Shown: positions 51,857 through 61,284, counted from the first letter of the stretch. The stretch: DNA of 64,000 nt from Miniphocaeibacter massiliensis (GCF_900232905.1 NZ_OCTQ01000006.1:36589-100588); one strand, 5' to 3'. Made by a program: numbers and translations. The notes: generated by a model not told the origin, from the sequence alone.

Positions 51857-51889
51857 AAAGCGATAGGGTAAACCTATCGCTTTTTTTTT
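51857..51889. terminator. Bidirectional terminator between csp and ECF gene
   Basis: Perfect 11-bp stem AAAGCGATAGG/CCTATCGCTTT with a 5-base loop, A run on one side and T run on the other. Confidence 0.92.
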
Positions 51890-51895
51890 ATTTGT

Positions 51896-52444
51896 TTAAT
51901 TCACAGATAAAGCTTTGTTTATTTCAGGTTTTTTAAGTAGCCAAGCAACTAATAGGCAAGATATTAATTTATCTACCAAATTACCAGCAACAGCCCCCCA
52001 ATACACAGAAGTTAGCATTTCCTTTCCTGCTGATTTTAAGGCTATAATGACTAAGTCTGTACCAGAGCCTGTGAAACCTCCAAATAGTACAAGTCTTATA
52101 GGTGCACCAATCATTGGAGCGACAAAAGCAAGTATCAAACCAGCTATAATAGCTTTTTTGTAAGTGAAATCTTTTCTTGAAATTAACGCTACAACTATAG
52201 CTATTGCAACATTTACAAAAGCAAATGGAATTGCTGTTGGTCCAGAAGTTACACCCATTAAAAGATTTGTAGACGCTCCTGTCAAAATACCATAAAACAT
52301 TCCGAACTTCGCAGCGATTAGAATAGTACCCACTGTGTCTAAGAAGAGTAAAGGGATTTTAGTAGCAGATACCAAAGTTCCTACAACTACATTTATAACT
52401 ACAGCTATTGCACAATAAACAAGAATTTTAGTTTTATTGTTCAT
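51896..52444 (-). CDS. ECF transporter substrate-binding (S) component
   Basis: 182 residues from the ATG at 52442-52444, which has GAAGGTAA upstream; a first ATG 6 codons earlier falls inside the ribosome site. Six hydrophobic segments with Ala/Gly-rich helices (VGTLVSATKIPLLFLDTVGTI, FGMFYGILTGASTNLLMG) match the ECF S-component pattern for vitamins or similar micronutrients. The energising module is elsewhere. The substrate is unknown. Confidence 0.82.
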   Translation of the reverse strand: MNNKTKILVYCAIAVVINVVVGTLVSATKIPLLFLDTVGTILIAAKFGMFYGILTGASTNLLMGVTSGPTAIPFAFVNVAIAIVVALISRKDFTYKKAIIAGLILAFVAPMIGAPIRLVLFGGFTGSGTDLVIIALKSAGKEMLTSVYWGAVAGNLVDKLISCLLVAWLLKKPEINKALSVN

Positions 52445-52448
52445 AAAA

Positions 52449-52931
52449 TTACCTTCTTTCAATAAATTTTATTAAATTTTCTAGACTTTCATCTTTACTG
52501 CCCTCGTTGTACCAAGTAGGTATTTCCGAATAGTCAGTATTAATTGAATATTCTTTACATAATTTAAAGTATTCCTCCATAAAAACTCCACGTTTTCCAG
52601 AAATAGAGCAGTTTGGACTTTCATTAATTCCAATCACCCCTAAAAAATCATAACCATTGTCTATGTATGACTTAATTTGTTTAATTATTGTTATTAAAAT
52701 AGAATTGCAAAAATTTCGATAATCTGGAATTTTATCATAGTCGTCATAGTCCATAGGTGGACGGTTAATACCCAAGTAAAGAAATTCTGGACAGGGGAGT
52801 TGAATTATTCCTATCTCCTTTTCAATAATAAACTTGCTAATAGGAAAAGCACCTTTAGCACGCTCCCAGTCGTTAATTACTGAACTTTGATTAAGTATAC
52901 AATGAGATAAAAGAATTATTTTTTTCCTCAA
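52449..52931 (-). CDS. TudS-related (DUF523-like) putative desulfidase
   Basis: 160 residues with a TTG start and a strong GAGGAGG site. Three cysteines in family positions (SHCILNQ near 10, QLPCPE near 46 and SPNCSISG near 107) could ligate a [4Fe-4S] cluster, as in TudS thiouracil desulfidase. The ECF gene follows after 4 bp, so both are co-transcribed, perhaps for uptake and desulfuration of a thiolated compound; that link is inference. Confidence 0.8.
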   Translation of the reverse strand: MRKKIILLSHCILNQSSVINDWERAKGAFPISKFIIEKEIGIIQLPCPEFLYLGINRPPMDYDDYDKIPDYRNFCNSILITIIKQIKSYIDNGYDFLGVIGINESPNCSISGKRGVFMEEYFKLCKEYSINTDYSEIPTWYNEGSKDESLENLIKFIERR

Positions 52932-53243
52932 TTAAACTTACCTCCTCGACTATATATTAATGGATAACTTTTAAAAAATTAAAAGTTAAAACTTTGTTAT
53001 TTATTATACTAACGATAGGTATAATAAATAAATTGAATATAAAAAATTATGATAAAACAGGAATAAATTGATATTAAATATAGAAATACAACATAGTTTT
53101 TAATTTTATTATTTTTTTGTAACAAAAACTGCTCTATATTTGTATATATTTATGGGGCATTAAATATTGTCTAAAATTATGAAAGGAGTATAAAGATATA
53201 AGTTGTTGTAAAAAATAAATAATAGAAAACTTGGAGGAAAAAT

Positions 53244-53681
53244 ATGAAAAGAAAATTAATAGCATTATCACTATCGATGGTAACAGTACTTACAATGGGA
53301 ACAACATCACTAGCTAAAAATAATTCAGATTCAAATTTACCGGGTCAAATTATACGTGATTTACCAACGGCGTTTGTTACAATGAAAGGAACTGCTCAAA
53401 CAAAGACAAGAGCAAAAGAAGATAAATCAGGACATTATATTAATAATACTTCTGGAATGGTTCTCAGAGTTTCATCTCATGCTAGTAGTGGACAAAACAC
53501 AACAGGGGGTGGAGACTCTACCAAGGTAAGCACAGGTAAATGGCGTATAAGTAATTATGTGAAAGAGAGAGGTTATAGTAAATGTTATCTTAAGATTAAT
53601 ACTTATAATTTTGGAGTAAGAGGAATGTTAAGTGGCAAGTGGAGTCCAGATAGTGCTGGTTCTTATCCTTATGCAAAATAA
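53244..53681 (+). CDS. Secreted DUF2712/lactococcin-972-like peptide precursor
   Basis: 145 residues with a Sec signal peptide (about 1-24, ending TSLAK). The mature part has KDKSGHYINNTSG, a Gly/Ser-rich middle and the C-terminal SGKWSPDSAGSYPYAK, which matches DUF2712-type secreted peptides. An ABC transporter operon follows, as for lactococcin-972-like systems. Bacteriocin activity is plausible but unproven. The preceding 312 bp (52932-53243) holds only A/T-rich promoter-like sequence. Confidence 0.7.
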   Translation: MKRKLIALSLSMVTVLTMGTTSLAKNNSDSNLPGQIIRDLPTAFVTMKGTAQTKTRAKEDKSGHYINNTSGMVLRVSSHASSGQNTTGGGDSTKVSTGKWRISNYVKERGYSKCYLKINTYNFGVRGMLSGKWSPDSAGSYPYAK

Positions 53682-53745
53682 TAAAATATACATAGTAGTA
53701 GTTTGTATTTATCAACTTACTACTATAATCTCAAAGAGGTGAGTA

Positions 53746-54420
53746 ATGTATAATATAAAACATATAAAATTAAAAGATGTAATTTTTTTTGTTTTATTAA
53801 TATCAATAATAACGATATTTACAGGGTGTAGTCTAAAAGATGTTGTTATGGGAAATAATACAAAAGAAGAAATATATGAAATAGGAAAAAGTAAAGTATA
53901 TAAATTAGGAGAAGAGATAGAAGTTAAAAGTCCTACAAAGGATGGAGAACTTACAGTTGGATACAAATTTAAAATTAATTCTGCAAAAGTTTATAATACT
54001 CCAGAAGAAGCTGGAATAGAAAAAGATAAATTAGTATCATCTGACTACTATGGAGTTAAAAAAGAACCGGTAATTAAAACTATAGATGAAATAGCAAAGG
54101 GCAAAACACTACTTTGTGATATAGATATTACAAATATTAATGAAGAAAGTGAAAATAATATAACTTTTTTAGATTTAGTTCTTGAAAAGGGCGATAAGGA
54201 GTTAAATAGTGTTGGTCTTCCTATCTATTTATCAAATAGTATAGCAGTAAGTCCAGAAGATTCAAATCAATACCATTTTAAGCTAGAAAAAGGAAAGAGT
54301 ACAAACTTACAGGTGGCATTTCCTGTAGATGAGGAAGTATTAAAATCTGGGAAATTATATTTAGCAGATGGTTTTATGGGGGACGAAGAAACTGTGTCCT
54401 ATATAGATTTAGGGTTGTAG
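53746..54420 (+). CDS. Lipoprotein of the peptide-ABC operon (DUF5027-like)
   Basis: 224 residues with lipobox FTGC after a hydrophobic stretch (about 12-26). The mature part is Ig-like (ELTVGYKFKINSAKVYNT, LLCDIDITNINEESENN). It resembles the DUF5027 lipoproteins that accompany such transporters. It could protect the producer or act as a receptor for the peptide. Confidence 0.65.
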   Translation: MYNIKHIKLKDVIFFVLLISIITIFTGCSLKDVVMGNNTKEEIYEIGKSKVYKLGEEIEVKSPTKDGELTVGYKFKINSAKVYNTPEEAGIEKDKLVSSDYYGVKKEPVIKTIDEIAKGKTLLCDIDITNINEESENNITFLDLVLEKGDKELNSVGLPIYLSNSIAVSPEDSNQYHFKLEKGKSTNLQVAFPVDEEVLKSGKLYLADGFMGDEETVSYIDLGL

Positions 54421-54427
54421 GTGAAAA

Positions 54428-55300
54428 ATGAAAAATATATTAAAAATGGAATTAAACAAAGGTATAAAGAATAAGTTTTTTGTTTTATCTATAGCTATAG
54501 GAGTTTTTATTGCAGTATGGGGGTTTTTATATAATTACTACTCTTATACCGACCAGATTGAATTAATGGAAAGTTTAAAGCTGAAAGACCCAAGTTTTCT
54601 TAAAGATTTTGTAGCAGAAAGGACAGTGTTTAACAGCTGGATTGGAGGAGAAGCTTTTTCTCTAGCTTCAGTAATTTACTTTTTTGTATTTCCAATTTTA
54701 ATAGCGATACCTTACGGCTGGTCTTATGCAGAGGAAAAAAATAGTGGTTATGTAAAGAATATTGTTGTAAAGACTGGTAAAAAAAATTATTTTTTTGCTA
54801 AATACATATCTGTTTTTATAACAGGAGGACTTGCTATGGTTTTACCCTTAATTTTAAATTTTTTAATGATTATGTTATTTATTCCGTCAATTACTCCGCT
54901 TCCAGAGTATTTAACAAGTTATGGTGTAGTAGGAGGGGATATAATGGCAAAACTATATTATACAAAACCGTTTTTGTATGTGTTTTTGTATCTTTGTGTA
55001 GATTTTTTATACTGTGGAATACTTGCATGTATAAGTTTAGCAGCAACATCATTTATAAAACAAAAATGGGCAGTAGTTATAATTCCATTTTTTTACTGTT
55101 TAGCAATTGAATTTTCCACGAAATTTGTATATACAAACTTAGAGACTTCTTACAAAGAAATATCACCTTTTTATTTTTTAAAACCAGTAACTGGAAGATA
55201 TCAAGGTTCTTGGATTATTATTTTAGTTTCGGGATTTTTAATTTTAACAGCTACTTTAGGTATTACTATGGTATTGGAGAGAAAACGTGAAATTTATTAA
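54428..55300 (+). CDS. ABC-2 type permease 1
   Basis: 290 residues with six hydrophobic segments (about 17-37, 75-97, 120-145, 180-200, 210-230 and 258-280) and a cytoplasmic loop with GWSYAEEKNSGYVKNIVVKTGKKNYFFAKY, the ABC-2 hallmark. It overlaps the next gene by 14 bp and probably pairs with it. Confidence 0.82.
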   Translation: MKNILKMELNKGIKNKFFVLSIAIGVFIAVWGFLYNYYSYTDQIELMESLKLKDPSFLKDFVAERTVFNSWIGGEAFSLASVIYFFVFPILIAIPYGWSYAEEKNSGYVKNIVVKTGKKNYFFAKYISVFITGGLAMVLPLILNFLMIMLFIPSITPLPEYLTSYGVVGGDIMAKLYYTKPFLYVFLYLCVDFLYCGILACISLAATSFIKQKWAVVIIPFFYCLAIEFSTKFVYTNLETSYKEISPFYFLKPVTGRYQGSWIIILVSGFLILTATLGITMVLERKREIY

Positions 55301-56132
55301 AAATGTAATTTTCGATATAAAATATGGCACTTTAAAAAATGTAAAATTATTTTTAATGCCAATTATTATAGCTGTTTTAATTTTTGTAGATATATTTAAT
55401 AACTCTAAAATGGTTAGTGAAATAGCTGAATTTAGCTCTAAAATATCTTTAGGAGATTTCATTTTCTATACTTATGGAGGTATAGAAGAATACATTCCTT
55501 CACCAGATAATCCATTTGTATTTCCTGTTGTTTGGATGGTGATTTACTTGAGCATATCTTTTATATTGTTAAATTATCCAGTAAAGGATATGCATAGTGT
55601 AGGTTCGCAAATTTTATTAAGGTCAAATTCCAGAGTAAATTGGTGGTTGTCTAAATGTATGTGGAATGTATTAAGCACAATTATTTATCATGGTATTATA
55701 CTTTTCATTTTTATATTATTGTGTTCAATAAAAAAGATACCTTTAATTAATGAAGTAAATCTAGACTTACAGTGGGTGTTATTAAAATTTAGGTCAGATG
55801 TTATAATGAACAACTTAGTAATAATACCTATTAAAATATTTGTGAATATACTATTATTATCAATTTTCATAAATTTATTACAAATGACAATGTCGTTATT
55901 TATAAAGCCAGTTTTTAGCTTTTTAGCAGTAGCAATAATAATGTTATCATCTTCATATTTACTATCTCCAGTAATGGTAGGTAATTATGGAATGTTTCTT
56001 AGGTATAACTGGATTTATGAAGGAGGAGTTTCCTTCAATACAGGAGTAATTGTTTTAGTTTGTTTGATTTTTACAACTGTAGTAATAGGTTTAATTCGCT
56101 TTAAAAAATATGATATTTTAGACAAGGACTAG
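55287..56132 (+). CDS. ABC-2 type permease 2
   Basis: 281 residues, about six transmembrane segments, with the cytoplasmic motif VKDMHSVGSQILLRSNSRVNWWLSKCMWN near 103-130. A divergent partner of permease 1 and the second half of a heterodimeric transporter. Confidence 0.8.
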   Translation: MKFIKNVIFDIKYGTLKNVKLFLMPIIIAVLIFVDIFNNSKMVSEIAEFSSKISLGDFIFYTYGGIEEYIPSPDNPFVFPVVWMVIYLSISFILLNYPVKDMHSVGSQILLRSNSRVNWWLSKCMWNVLSTIIYHGIILFIFILLCSIKKIPLINEVNLDLQWVLLKFRSDVIMNNLVIIPIKIFVNILLLSIFINLLQMTMSLFIKPVFSFLAVAIIMLSSSYLLSPVMVGNYGMFLRYNWIYEGGVSFNTGVIVLVCLIFTTVVIGLIRFKKYDILDKD

Positions 56133-56141
56133 GAGAGTACG

Positions 56142-56810
56142 ATGACAGAAATAATTATAGATAATTTATCTAAGACTATAAAAAATAATGTGGTTTTAAA
56201 AGATATATCATTAGAAATGAAGTCAGGTTTAATTTATGGACTTCAGGGAATTAACGGTTCAGGAAAGACTATGTTAATGCGTTCAATTCTAGGTCTAATT
56301 AGGGCGACAAAAGGAACTGTAAAAATCAATAGAAAAGTAATTGGAAAAGATATAGAATTTCCAGAAGATGTAGGATTTTTATTAGAGAGTCCAACATTTT
56401 TAAACAGATACTCAGGCTTTAAAAATCTTAAAATGTTAAATTCAATAAAAAATAAAATTTCGGATGATGAAATTAAAGATGTTCTTAAACTCGTGGGACT
56501 TAGTGAAGATGCTTGGAACAAAAAATATGGGAAATATTCATTAGGAATGAAACAACGTCTAGGAATAGCTGCTTCCATTATGGAAAAACCGGATATTGTA
56601 ATTATGGACGAACCCACAAATGCTTTAGATAGTAGCGGAGTAGAACTTGTAAAAAATATTTTACAAGAACAAAAGAAAAGAGGGGCATTAGTTATAGTTT
56701 CTTGTCATGATACAGCTATTTTAGAAAAACTTTCAGACGAAATCATAAAAATGGAAATGGGAAGTATTATAGATCATTTATATTTAAATAATAATGAGGA
56801 GTTAATGTAA
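56142..56810 (+). CDS. ABC transporter ATPase
   Basis: 222 residues. Walker A GINGSGKT (about 37-44), signature YSLGMKQR (about 132-139), Walker B IVIMDEP (about 150-156) and the H-loop (SCHD near 187). It energises the two permeases for export or for self-protection against the peptide. Confidence 0.93.
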   Translation: MTEIIIDNLSKTIKNNVVLKDISLEMKSGLIYGLQGINGSGKTMLMRSILGLIRATKGTVKINRKVIGKDIEFPEDVGFLLESPTFLNRYSGFKNLKMLNSIKNKISDDEIKDVLKLVGLSEDAWNKKYGKYSLGMKQRLGIAASIMEKPDIVIMDEPTNALDSSGVELVKNILQEQKKRGALVIVSCHDTAILEKLSDEIIKMEMGSIIDHLYLNNNEELM

Positions 56811-57398
56811 ATGAAAAAGAAAATTATAATTTTAGTAATCGGAGTACTTTTAATTTCATTATTTTCAGTAAGAGTTTACGCCATAAACAAATACTTGGAC
56901 ATTCCCAAAACTGTAGAATATGAAAAGGGAGAAGTTGTTCCTTATGGTAAAGACGGAACACCTATAGATGGAGATGTTAAGGACGGGTATACTGTTAAAG
57001 TTTTAGAATCAGAGATAGTATCTAAACAAGATTTAATAAAGAAATATAAAATTGAAGAAGAAGGAATAGAAAATATCTTAGGAGAATATTTTTATAATGT
57101 AAGAATTATTTTTAAAAATGAAAGCAACAAAGAAGGGCAAGAAAACGGAATAGGATTATTACAACTTAATTTAACGGGAATAAATTATTATGCAATGATG
57201 GATAGCTTAGTTTTTGAATTTATGAACCCAGACATGCCAGGAGATTCTTTTTCTATAAAAGAAGGCGAAGAAGTAGAAGTTGTAGTACCGTTTGGTATTA
57301 TTCCAAGTTCTCATGATACCTACGAAGGGTTATTAAAAAATCCACCTAAATTACAAATTACAGGCTATCCAAATAGAAAACTTATATCTGTAAATTAA
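56811..57398 (+). CDS. Membrane-anchored accessory protein (DUF5028-like)
   Basis: 195 residues, starting directly after the ATPase stop. N-terminal signal anchor (about 4-24), then an Ig-like domain (YTVKVLESEIVSKQDL, NVRIIFKNESNKEGQEN). It is similar in layout to the lipoprotein at 53746, so the operon ends with a related surface protein. Terminator after the stop. Confidence 0.65.
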   Translation: MKKKIIILVIGVLLISLFSVRVYAINKYLDIPKTVEYEKGEVVPYGKDGTPIDGDVKDGYTVKVLESEIVSKQDLIKKYKIEEEGIENILGEYFYNVRIIFKNESNKEGQENGIGLLQLNLTGINYYAMMDSLVFEFMNPDMPGDSFSIKEGEEVEVVVPFGIIPSSHDTYEGLLKNPPKLQITGYPNRKLISVN

Positions 57399-57406
57399 TA
57401 ATTTAC

Positions 57407-57445
57407 AAAAGCTGAAATAATGAAGTGTTAAATCAGCTTTTTTTA
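57407..57445 (+). terminator. Terminator of the peptide-ABC operon
   Basis: 9-bp stem AAAAGCTGA with TCAGCTTTT, a loop of about 17 bases and a T run. Confidence 0.7.
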
Positions 57446-57634
57446 TTTTGAAATTAAAATCTATAACTATAGTACAGTACCAAAAATAGCGTAACGATTT
57501 TTAATAATACATACTCAACAACTGGTATTAAAGAAAATTCAATAAGGAGAAATTTTTGTATTATATTTGTAACAAATATTTATAAAACATTGTGTATAAT
57601 AAACAAAACGAAATCACAAGGTAGGAGAAAATAA

Positions 57635-58006
57635 ATGAAAAAGACATATCTTTATATTTTTACAATATTATTGTTATTTACACTAGTTGGTTGTTACAAT
57701 ACACAGAGGTTAAAACCAGGAGAGTTGAAAAGTAGTAAAGAGTCTTCTAATGGAAAATATACAGTTAAACTTTATCGAAATAATGGTGGTTCATTATCTC
57801 ATGATGCAATGCTTGGAGTGCTTACAAATAATGAAACTAAAGAAAACAAGAACATATACTGGATGTACAAAGAGTATGATTTTGACATTGAATGGGTGGA
57901 TGATGTTACGGTGAAAATAAACGGTATGGAGCTTAACGTAGAAAGGGATGTTTACGACTGGAGAAAAGATGATGAGTGGGAAGAAAAATATAATAAAGAA
58001 TATTAA
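57635..58006 (+). CDS. DUF5412-like lipoprotein
   Basis: 123 residues with lipobox LVGC (Cys20). The mature part (SSNGKYTVKLYRNNGGSLSHDAMLGVL, NIYWMYKEYDFDIEWVDDVTVKING) matches the DUF5412 pattern. Function unknown. It is monocistronic in a host accessory stretch. Confidence 0.75.
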   Translation: MKKTYLYIFTILLLFTLVGCYNTQRLKPGELKSSKESSNGKYTVKLYRNNGGSLSHDAMLGVLTNNETKENKNIYWMYKEYDFDIEWVDDVTVKINGMELNVERDVYDWRKDDEWEEKYNKEY

Positions 58007-58133
58007 AATTAGTAGTAATTTTTAATAAGAAATACTTTAAATCGTAGAAAACTTGTAACTATATTAGTGTAGCAAACATAGTATAATAATTTTTAATAAT
58101 ATATATTTAGAAGTTTACTAGCAAGGGGATTTT

Positions 58134-58391
58134 ATGAAAGAGAAAAACGAAAAAATTTTTTACATATTGTTTTTTGTTGTATTTTTAGTAGTTAATTATT
58201 TTATAAGAGATGAATTTTGGATGTTTGTAGGAGGATTTGAAGTAGTTCCAGCAACTGCAATAGTATATCTTTTATTTAATTTAATTATAGATTCAAATTC
58301 TTCAGAAGAGAAAGTATTAATAACAATAACATTCTTGTCTGTATTCTATTTATTTCTACTATCTTTTTTATATTCGATAGGAATATATTAA
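58134..58391 (+). CDS. Small three-helix membrane protein
   Basis: 85 residues with an AAGGGGA site and hydrophobic segments at about 8-24, 35-53 and 62-84. It is related in layout to the next gene, so probably a duplicate pair. Function unknown. Confidence 0.6.
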   Translation: MKEKNEKIFYILFFVVFLVVNYFIRDEFWMFVGGFEVVPATAIVYLLFNLIIDSNSSEEKVLITITFLSVFYLFLLSFLYSIGIY

Positions 58392-58430
58392 TGCTAGACT
58401 TTTAAAGTGAATAAGCCATTAGGAGAAAAT

Positions 58431-58688
58431 ATGAAAAATAAAAAAAGTTTATATCTTATAATTTTTACTGCTGTTTTAATAATATTTAATTATCTTTTTA
58501 TTTTAATTCCTTTAGAAGTACAGTCTGCTACTTACACTGCTCTTGCATTTGTTGTAGCTCATTTTATAATAAGTTCTAAATTAAGCAATTTATCTAAATT
58601 ACTACTTGTTATATTAACTTTGGTAGGATATGTTTTACTATACTATGTTCCAGTTGGAAATCTTTTTGGAGATGGTAATTTTTGTTAA
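58431..58688 (+). CDS. Small three-helix membrane protein (paralogue)
   Basis: 85 residues from the ATG at 58431, with AGGAG upstream; the frame extends 8 codons further without a better site. Same length and topology as the preceding gene (basic start, three hydrophobic helices). Confidence 0.6.
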   Translation: MKNKKSLYLIIFTAVLIIFNYLFILIPLEVQSATYTALAFVVAHFIISSKLSNLSKLLLVILTLVGYVLLYYVPVGNLFGDGNFC

Positions 58689-58775
58689 TAAATGATTTTA
58701 CTACTATAAATTATATAATTAATTTGTACTACTTATAGTTATAATATTAAGCACGGGTATGAAATTAAGGAGAAT

Positions 58776-58844
58776 ATGTTTTATGAAAAACTAATTGATA
58801 TTTTTAGTGAAGTTGGAGGCATGAAGAGTTTCAAAAGCATATAA
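58776..58844 (+). pseudogene. Short gene remnant
   Basis: A 22-codon frame (MFYEKLIDIFSEVGGM...) with AAGGAGA upstream stops abruptly. A hairpin with a T run follows at 58859. It looks like the start of a decayed gene. The rest of 58689-59000 contains nothing I can assign. Confidence 0.3.
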
Positions 58845-58858
58845 AAGAAAAAATAGAT

Positions 58859-58878
58859 AAAAGACTAGTCTTTTTTTG
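58859..58878 (+). terminator. Terminator after the remnant
   Basis: AAAAGACTAGTCTTTT is a perfect palindrome followed by further T residues. Confidence 0.6.
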
Positions 58879-59000
58879 TTTAAGAGTATTGTTCTAAATA
58901 GAAGGGTAAAATAAATATACAAGGAAGGCATTAGAAAATCAAAGAAAACTTTAATTAGAAGTAACACAAAATAGTTTGGGTAAAACCAAAGGAGTTAGTT

Positions 59001-59396
59001 ATGAATAAAAAATTAAATAACATATTATTAGCACTTTTCCCACCAGTAGCTTTAATAGTTCATGGATACTATAACAGTATTATGAAAGAAAATATGGCTA
59101 GAATGTACAAATTTAATCCAGTATTTTTAATAGGAATATTTTTGTACTTTATAGTATTTGGAATTTTTATGTATAATTTTTTAGTAAAGGATAAAGACTT
59201 TAACTTGGTAGCTTTAATAGTAGGGGTGTTATTTATAGTAACAATTTTAGAACCTAGATTATTCTTTTTTATACTATCAAAAAAAATATTGCCAGGAAGT
59301 TTTGCTAAGATTTATTCTGAGAATACATTTTATATGGGCATGGTGATTTTTACAATTTACGTTTTAATTGGAATAAAGAAATTCAAGAAGAATTAA
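59001..59396 (+). CDS. Four-helix membrane protein, unknown
   Basis: 131 residues with hydrophobic segments at about 7-24, 40-62, 70-92 and 108-126. GGAG site. No family recognised. Confidence 0.6.
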   Translation: MNKKLNNILLALFPPVALIVHGYYNSIMKENMARMYKFNPVFLIGIFLYFIVFGIFMYNFLVKDKDFNLVALIVGVLFIVTILEPRLFFFILSKKILPGSFAKIYSENTFYMGMVIFTIYVLIGIKKFKKN

Positions 59397-59515
59397 AAAG
59401 ATAGTGTTTAAATATTAATTAAAGTTTTTATATTTCTAAATCTTTAATATTTAAGTCTAAGTTCATTAGAGTAAATCTAGTGATATAATTAGCTATATAT
59501 TAAGGAGGGGAAATT

Positions 59516-60022
59516 ATGAGCTTTAAAGAAATCGACATAAAGGAAATGAGTTTTAATCCATTTAATATGATAGGTGATGAGTGGACTTTAATTACAGCGG
59601 GAAACAATGAAAAGTATAACACTATGACAGCAAGCTGGGGGAATATTGGTGTAACTTGGAACAAGAATACTTTAGTTAGTTACATTAGACCTCAAAGATA
59701 CACTAGGGAGTTTGTAGAAGATAATGAACTTTACACTGTGTCTATATATAATGAAGAGTTCAAAAAAGACTTGGAGTATTTGGGAACAGTTTCTGGTAGA
59801 GACGAAGAAAAAGTTTCTAAAACTTCGCTAACCCCATTTTTTACAAATGATACAGTAGCCTTTAACGAAGCAAACACTATTTTCATATGTAGAAAGTTGT
59901 ATTGTGGGAAAATAACTCCAGAAGGTTTTATAGATAAAAATATAATAGAAGAATCTTACCCTGACAAAGATTTTCACTATGTATATATTGGTGAAATAGT
60001 AAAAGTTTTGGTAAAAGAATAA
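59516..60022 (+). CDS. Flavin reductase family protein
   Basis: 168 residues with the split-barrel FMN-binding pattern: NPFNMIGDEWTLITAG, NTMTASWGNIGVTWNKNTLVSYIRPQRYTREF and FHYVYIGEIVKVL. Such flavoproteins reduce FMN or serve as small electron carriers in anaerobes. AAGGAGGGG site. Confidence 0.88.
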   Translation: MSFKEIDIKEMSFNPFNMIGDEWTLITAGNNEKYNTMTASWGNIGVTWNKNTLVSYIRPQRYTREFVEDNELYTVSIYNEEFKKDLEYLGTVSGRDEEKVSKTSLTPFFTNDTVAFNEANTIFICRKLYCGKITPEGFIDKNIIEESYPDKDFHYVYIGEIVKVLVKE

Positions 60023-60050
60023 AAATAGACCTATCACTAGGTCTATTTTT
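60021..60050. terminator. Bidirectional terminator
   Basis: 13-bp stem AAAAATAGACCTA/TAGGTCTATTTTT with a short loop, between the flavin reductase and the convergent membrane gene. Confidence 0.9.
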
Positions 60051-60483
60051 ATGTATTAAGTTCATCGTTAAGTTTGCTTTTTACAAATAGTACAATAAAT
60101 AATGCGATAATAAAGAGTATATAAGGAAGTATAAACATTAAAAAGTACTCTATTGCCTCCTGCTTTGTATGTACAGCCATACCTGCAACAATATGGAAAG
60201 GAAAGGCTATTCCCAGAGAAAGACATAATAGAATTTTCAGTAAATAATATTTGTAGAAAAATAATACTACAAATAAAATACTAATAGGTATAAAAATTGG
60301 AAATATAAAAAATAACATATCTAGTAATACACTTTGTAATGAACTAGGTATATTAATATCCAAAAAGGCTGTAATAAGTGGTGGATATATTATAAAAATC
60401 AATAATGCAGATACCAATGTTTTGAATTTACTATTTGAATTAATCTTTCTATAAAGTTCTAAATATTTATTTTTCATAAACAA
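60049..60483 (-). CDS. Four-helix membrane protein, unknown
   Basis: 144 residues with GGAGG 6 bp before the ATG. Hydrophobic segments at about 22-42, 50-75, 80-98 and 112-134. No family recognised. It reads away from the str operon. Confidence 0.65.
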   Translation of the reverse strand: MFMKNKYLELYRKINSNSKFKTLVSALLIFIIYPPLITAFLDINIPSSLQSVLLDMLFFIFPIFIPISILFVVLFFYKYYLLKILLCLSLGIAFPFHIVAGMAVHTKQEAIEYFLMFILPYILFIIALFIVLFVKSKLNDELNT

Positions 60484-60636
60484 CCTCCAAATATAGTTAA
60501 GCTTTATTTAGTTTAAGTATAGCATGTAAATAATTGAAAATAGTTACTAAAATATTAAATAAATATATGAATAAAACATTAAAATAATTGAATGTTAATA
60601 ATACATAGTCATACAGCTATAAAATGTTGAAATTAG

Positions 60637-60665
60637 TTGACTTTTTAATATTCTAGTGGTAAAAT
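60637..60665 (+). promoter_or_regulatory. str operon promoter
   Basis: TTGACT (60637-60642), exact 17-bp spacer and TAAAAT (60660-60665). A GGCGG-TTTT-CCGTC hairpin lies in the leader near 60686-60699. This is the strongest sigma-A match in the window. Confidence 0.8.
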
Positions 60666-60737
60666 GAGTTGGTGCAAAAAAGAAGGCGGTTTTCCGTCTA
60701 TTTGTTGTGCTTATTAAAAATTTGAGGAGGTGGAATA

Positions 60738-61148
60738 ATGCCAACAATAAACCAATTAATTAAACAAGGTAGAAAGTCTAGAACTTACAAGTCTAAATCT
60801 CCAGCTTTAAGCGTGAATTACAATACTTTAAACAAGAAAACAACTGAAGTAAATTCACCACAAAGAAGAGGTGTTTGTACATCTGTAAGAACTGTAACAC
60901 CTAAAAAACCTAACTCAGCACTTCGTAAAGTTGCTAAGGTTCGTTTAACAAACGGAATGGAAGTTACTGCTTATATACCTGGAATAGGACACAACCTACA
61001 AGAACATAGTGTTGTACTTATTAGAGGTGGTAGAGTAAAAGACTTACCAGGGGTTCGTTACCATATTGTAAGGGGAGCACTTGACACTGCAGGAGTTGCA
61101 GACAGAAAGCAAGGACGTTCTAAATATGGAGCAAAAAGACCTAAATAA
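60738..61148 (+). CDS. rpsL: 30S ribosomal protein S12
   Basis: 136 residues. The conserved [20 protein letters not shown] and [12 protein letters not shown] segments are intact. Both lysines whose change gives streptomycin resistance in other bacteria (in PKKPNS and RVKDLPG) are wild type. First gene of the str operon, with a GAGGAGGTGG site. Confidence 0.99.
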   Translation: MPTINQLIKQGRKSRTYKSKSPALSVNYNTLNKKTTEVNSPQRRGVCTSVRTVTPKKPNSALRKVAKVRLTNGMEVTAYIPGIGHNLQEHSVVLIRGGRVKDLPGVRYHIVRGALDTAGVADRKQGRSKYGAKRPK

Positions 61149-61284
61149 TTAAATTAACGATGCTTTAATGTAATAGAATTAATATGATAAATACAGTAAT
61201 TTATACTTTAATATATACATTCGAGCACAGCGGCGAAAGTCGAGTACCAATGAAATTACTAAAAATGGTAAGGAGGGAAGTAAA

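Noticed and set aside
57480..57560. Possible gene in the gap before the DUF5412 lipoprotein
   Set aside because: No frame of useful length with a ribosome site; it is A/T-rich promoter-type sequence.
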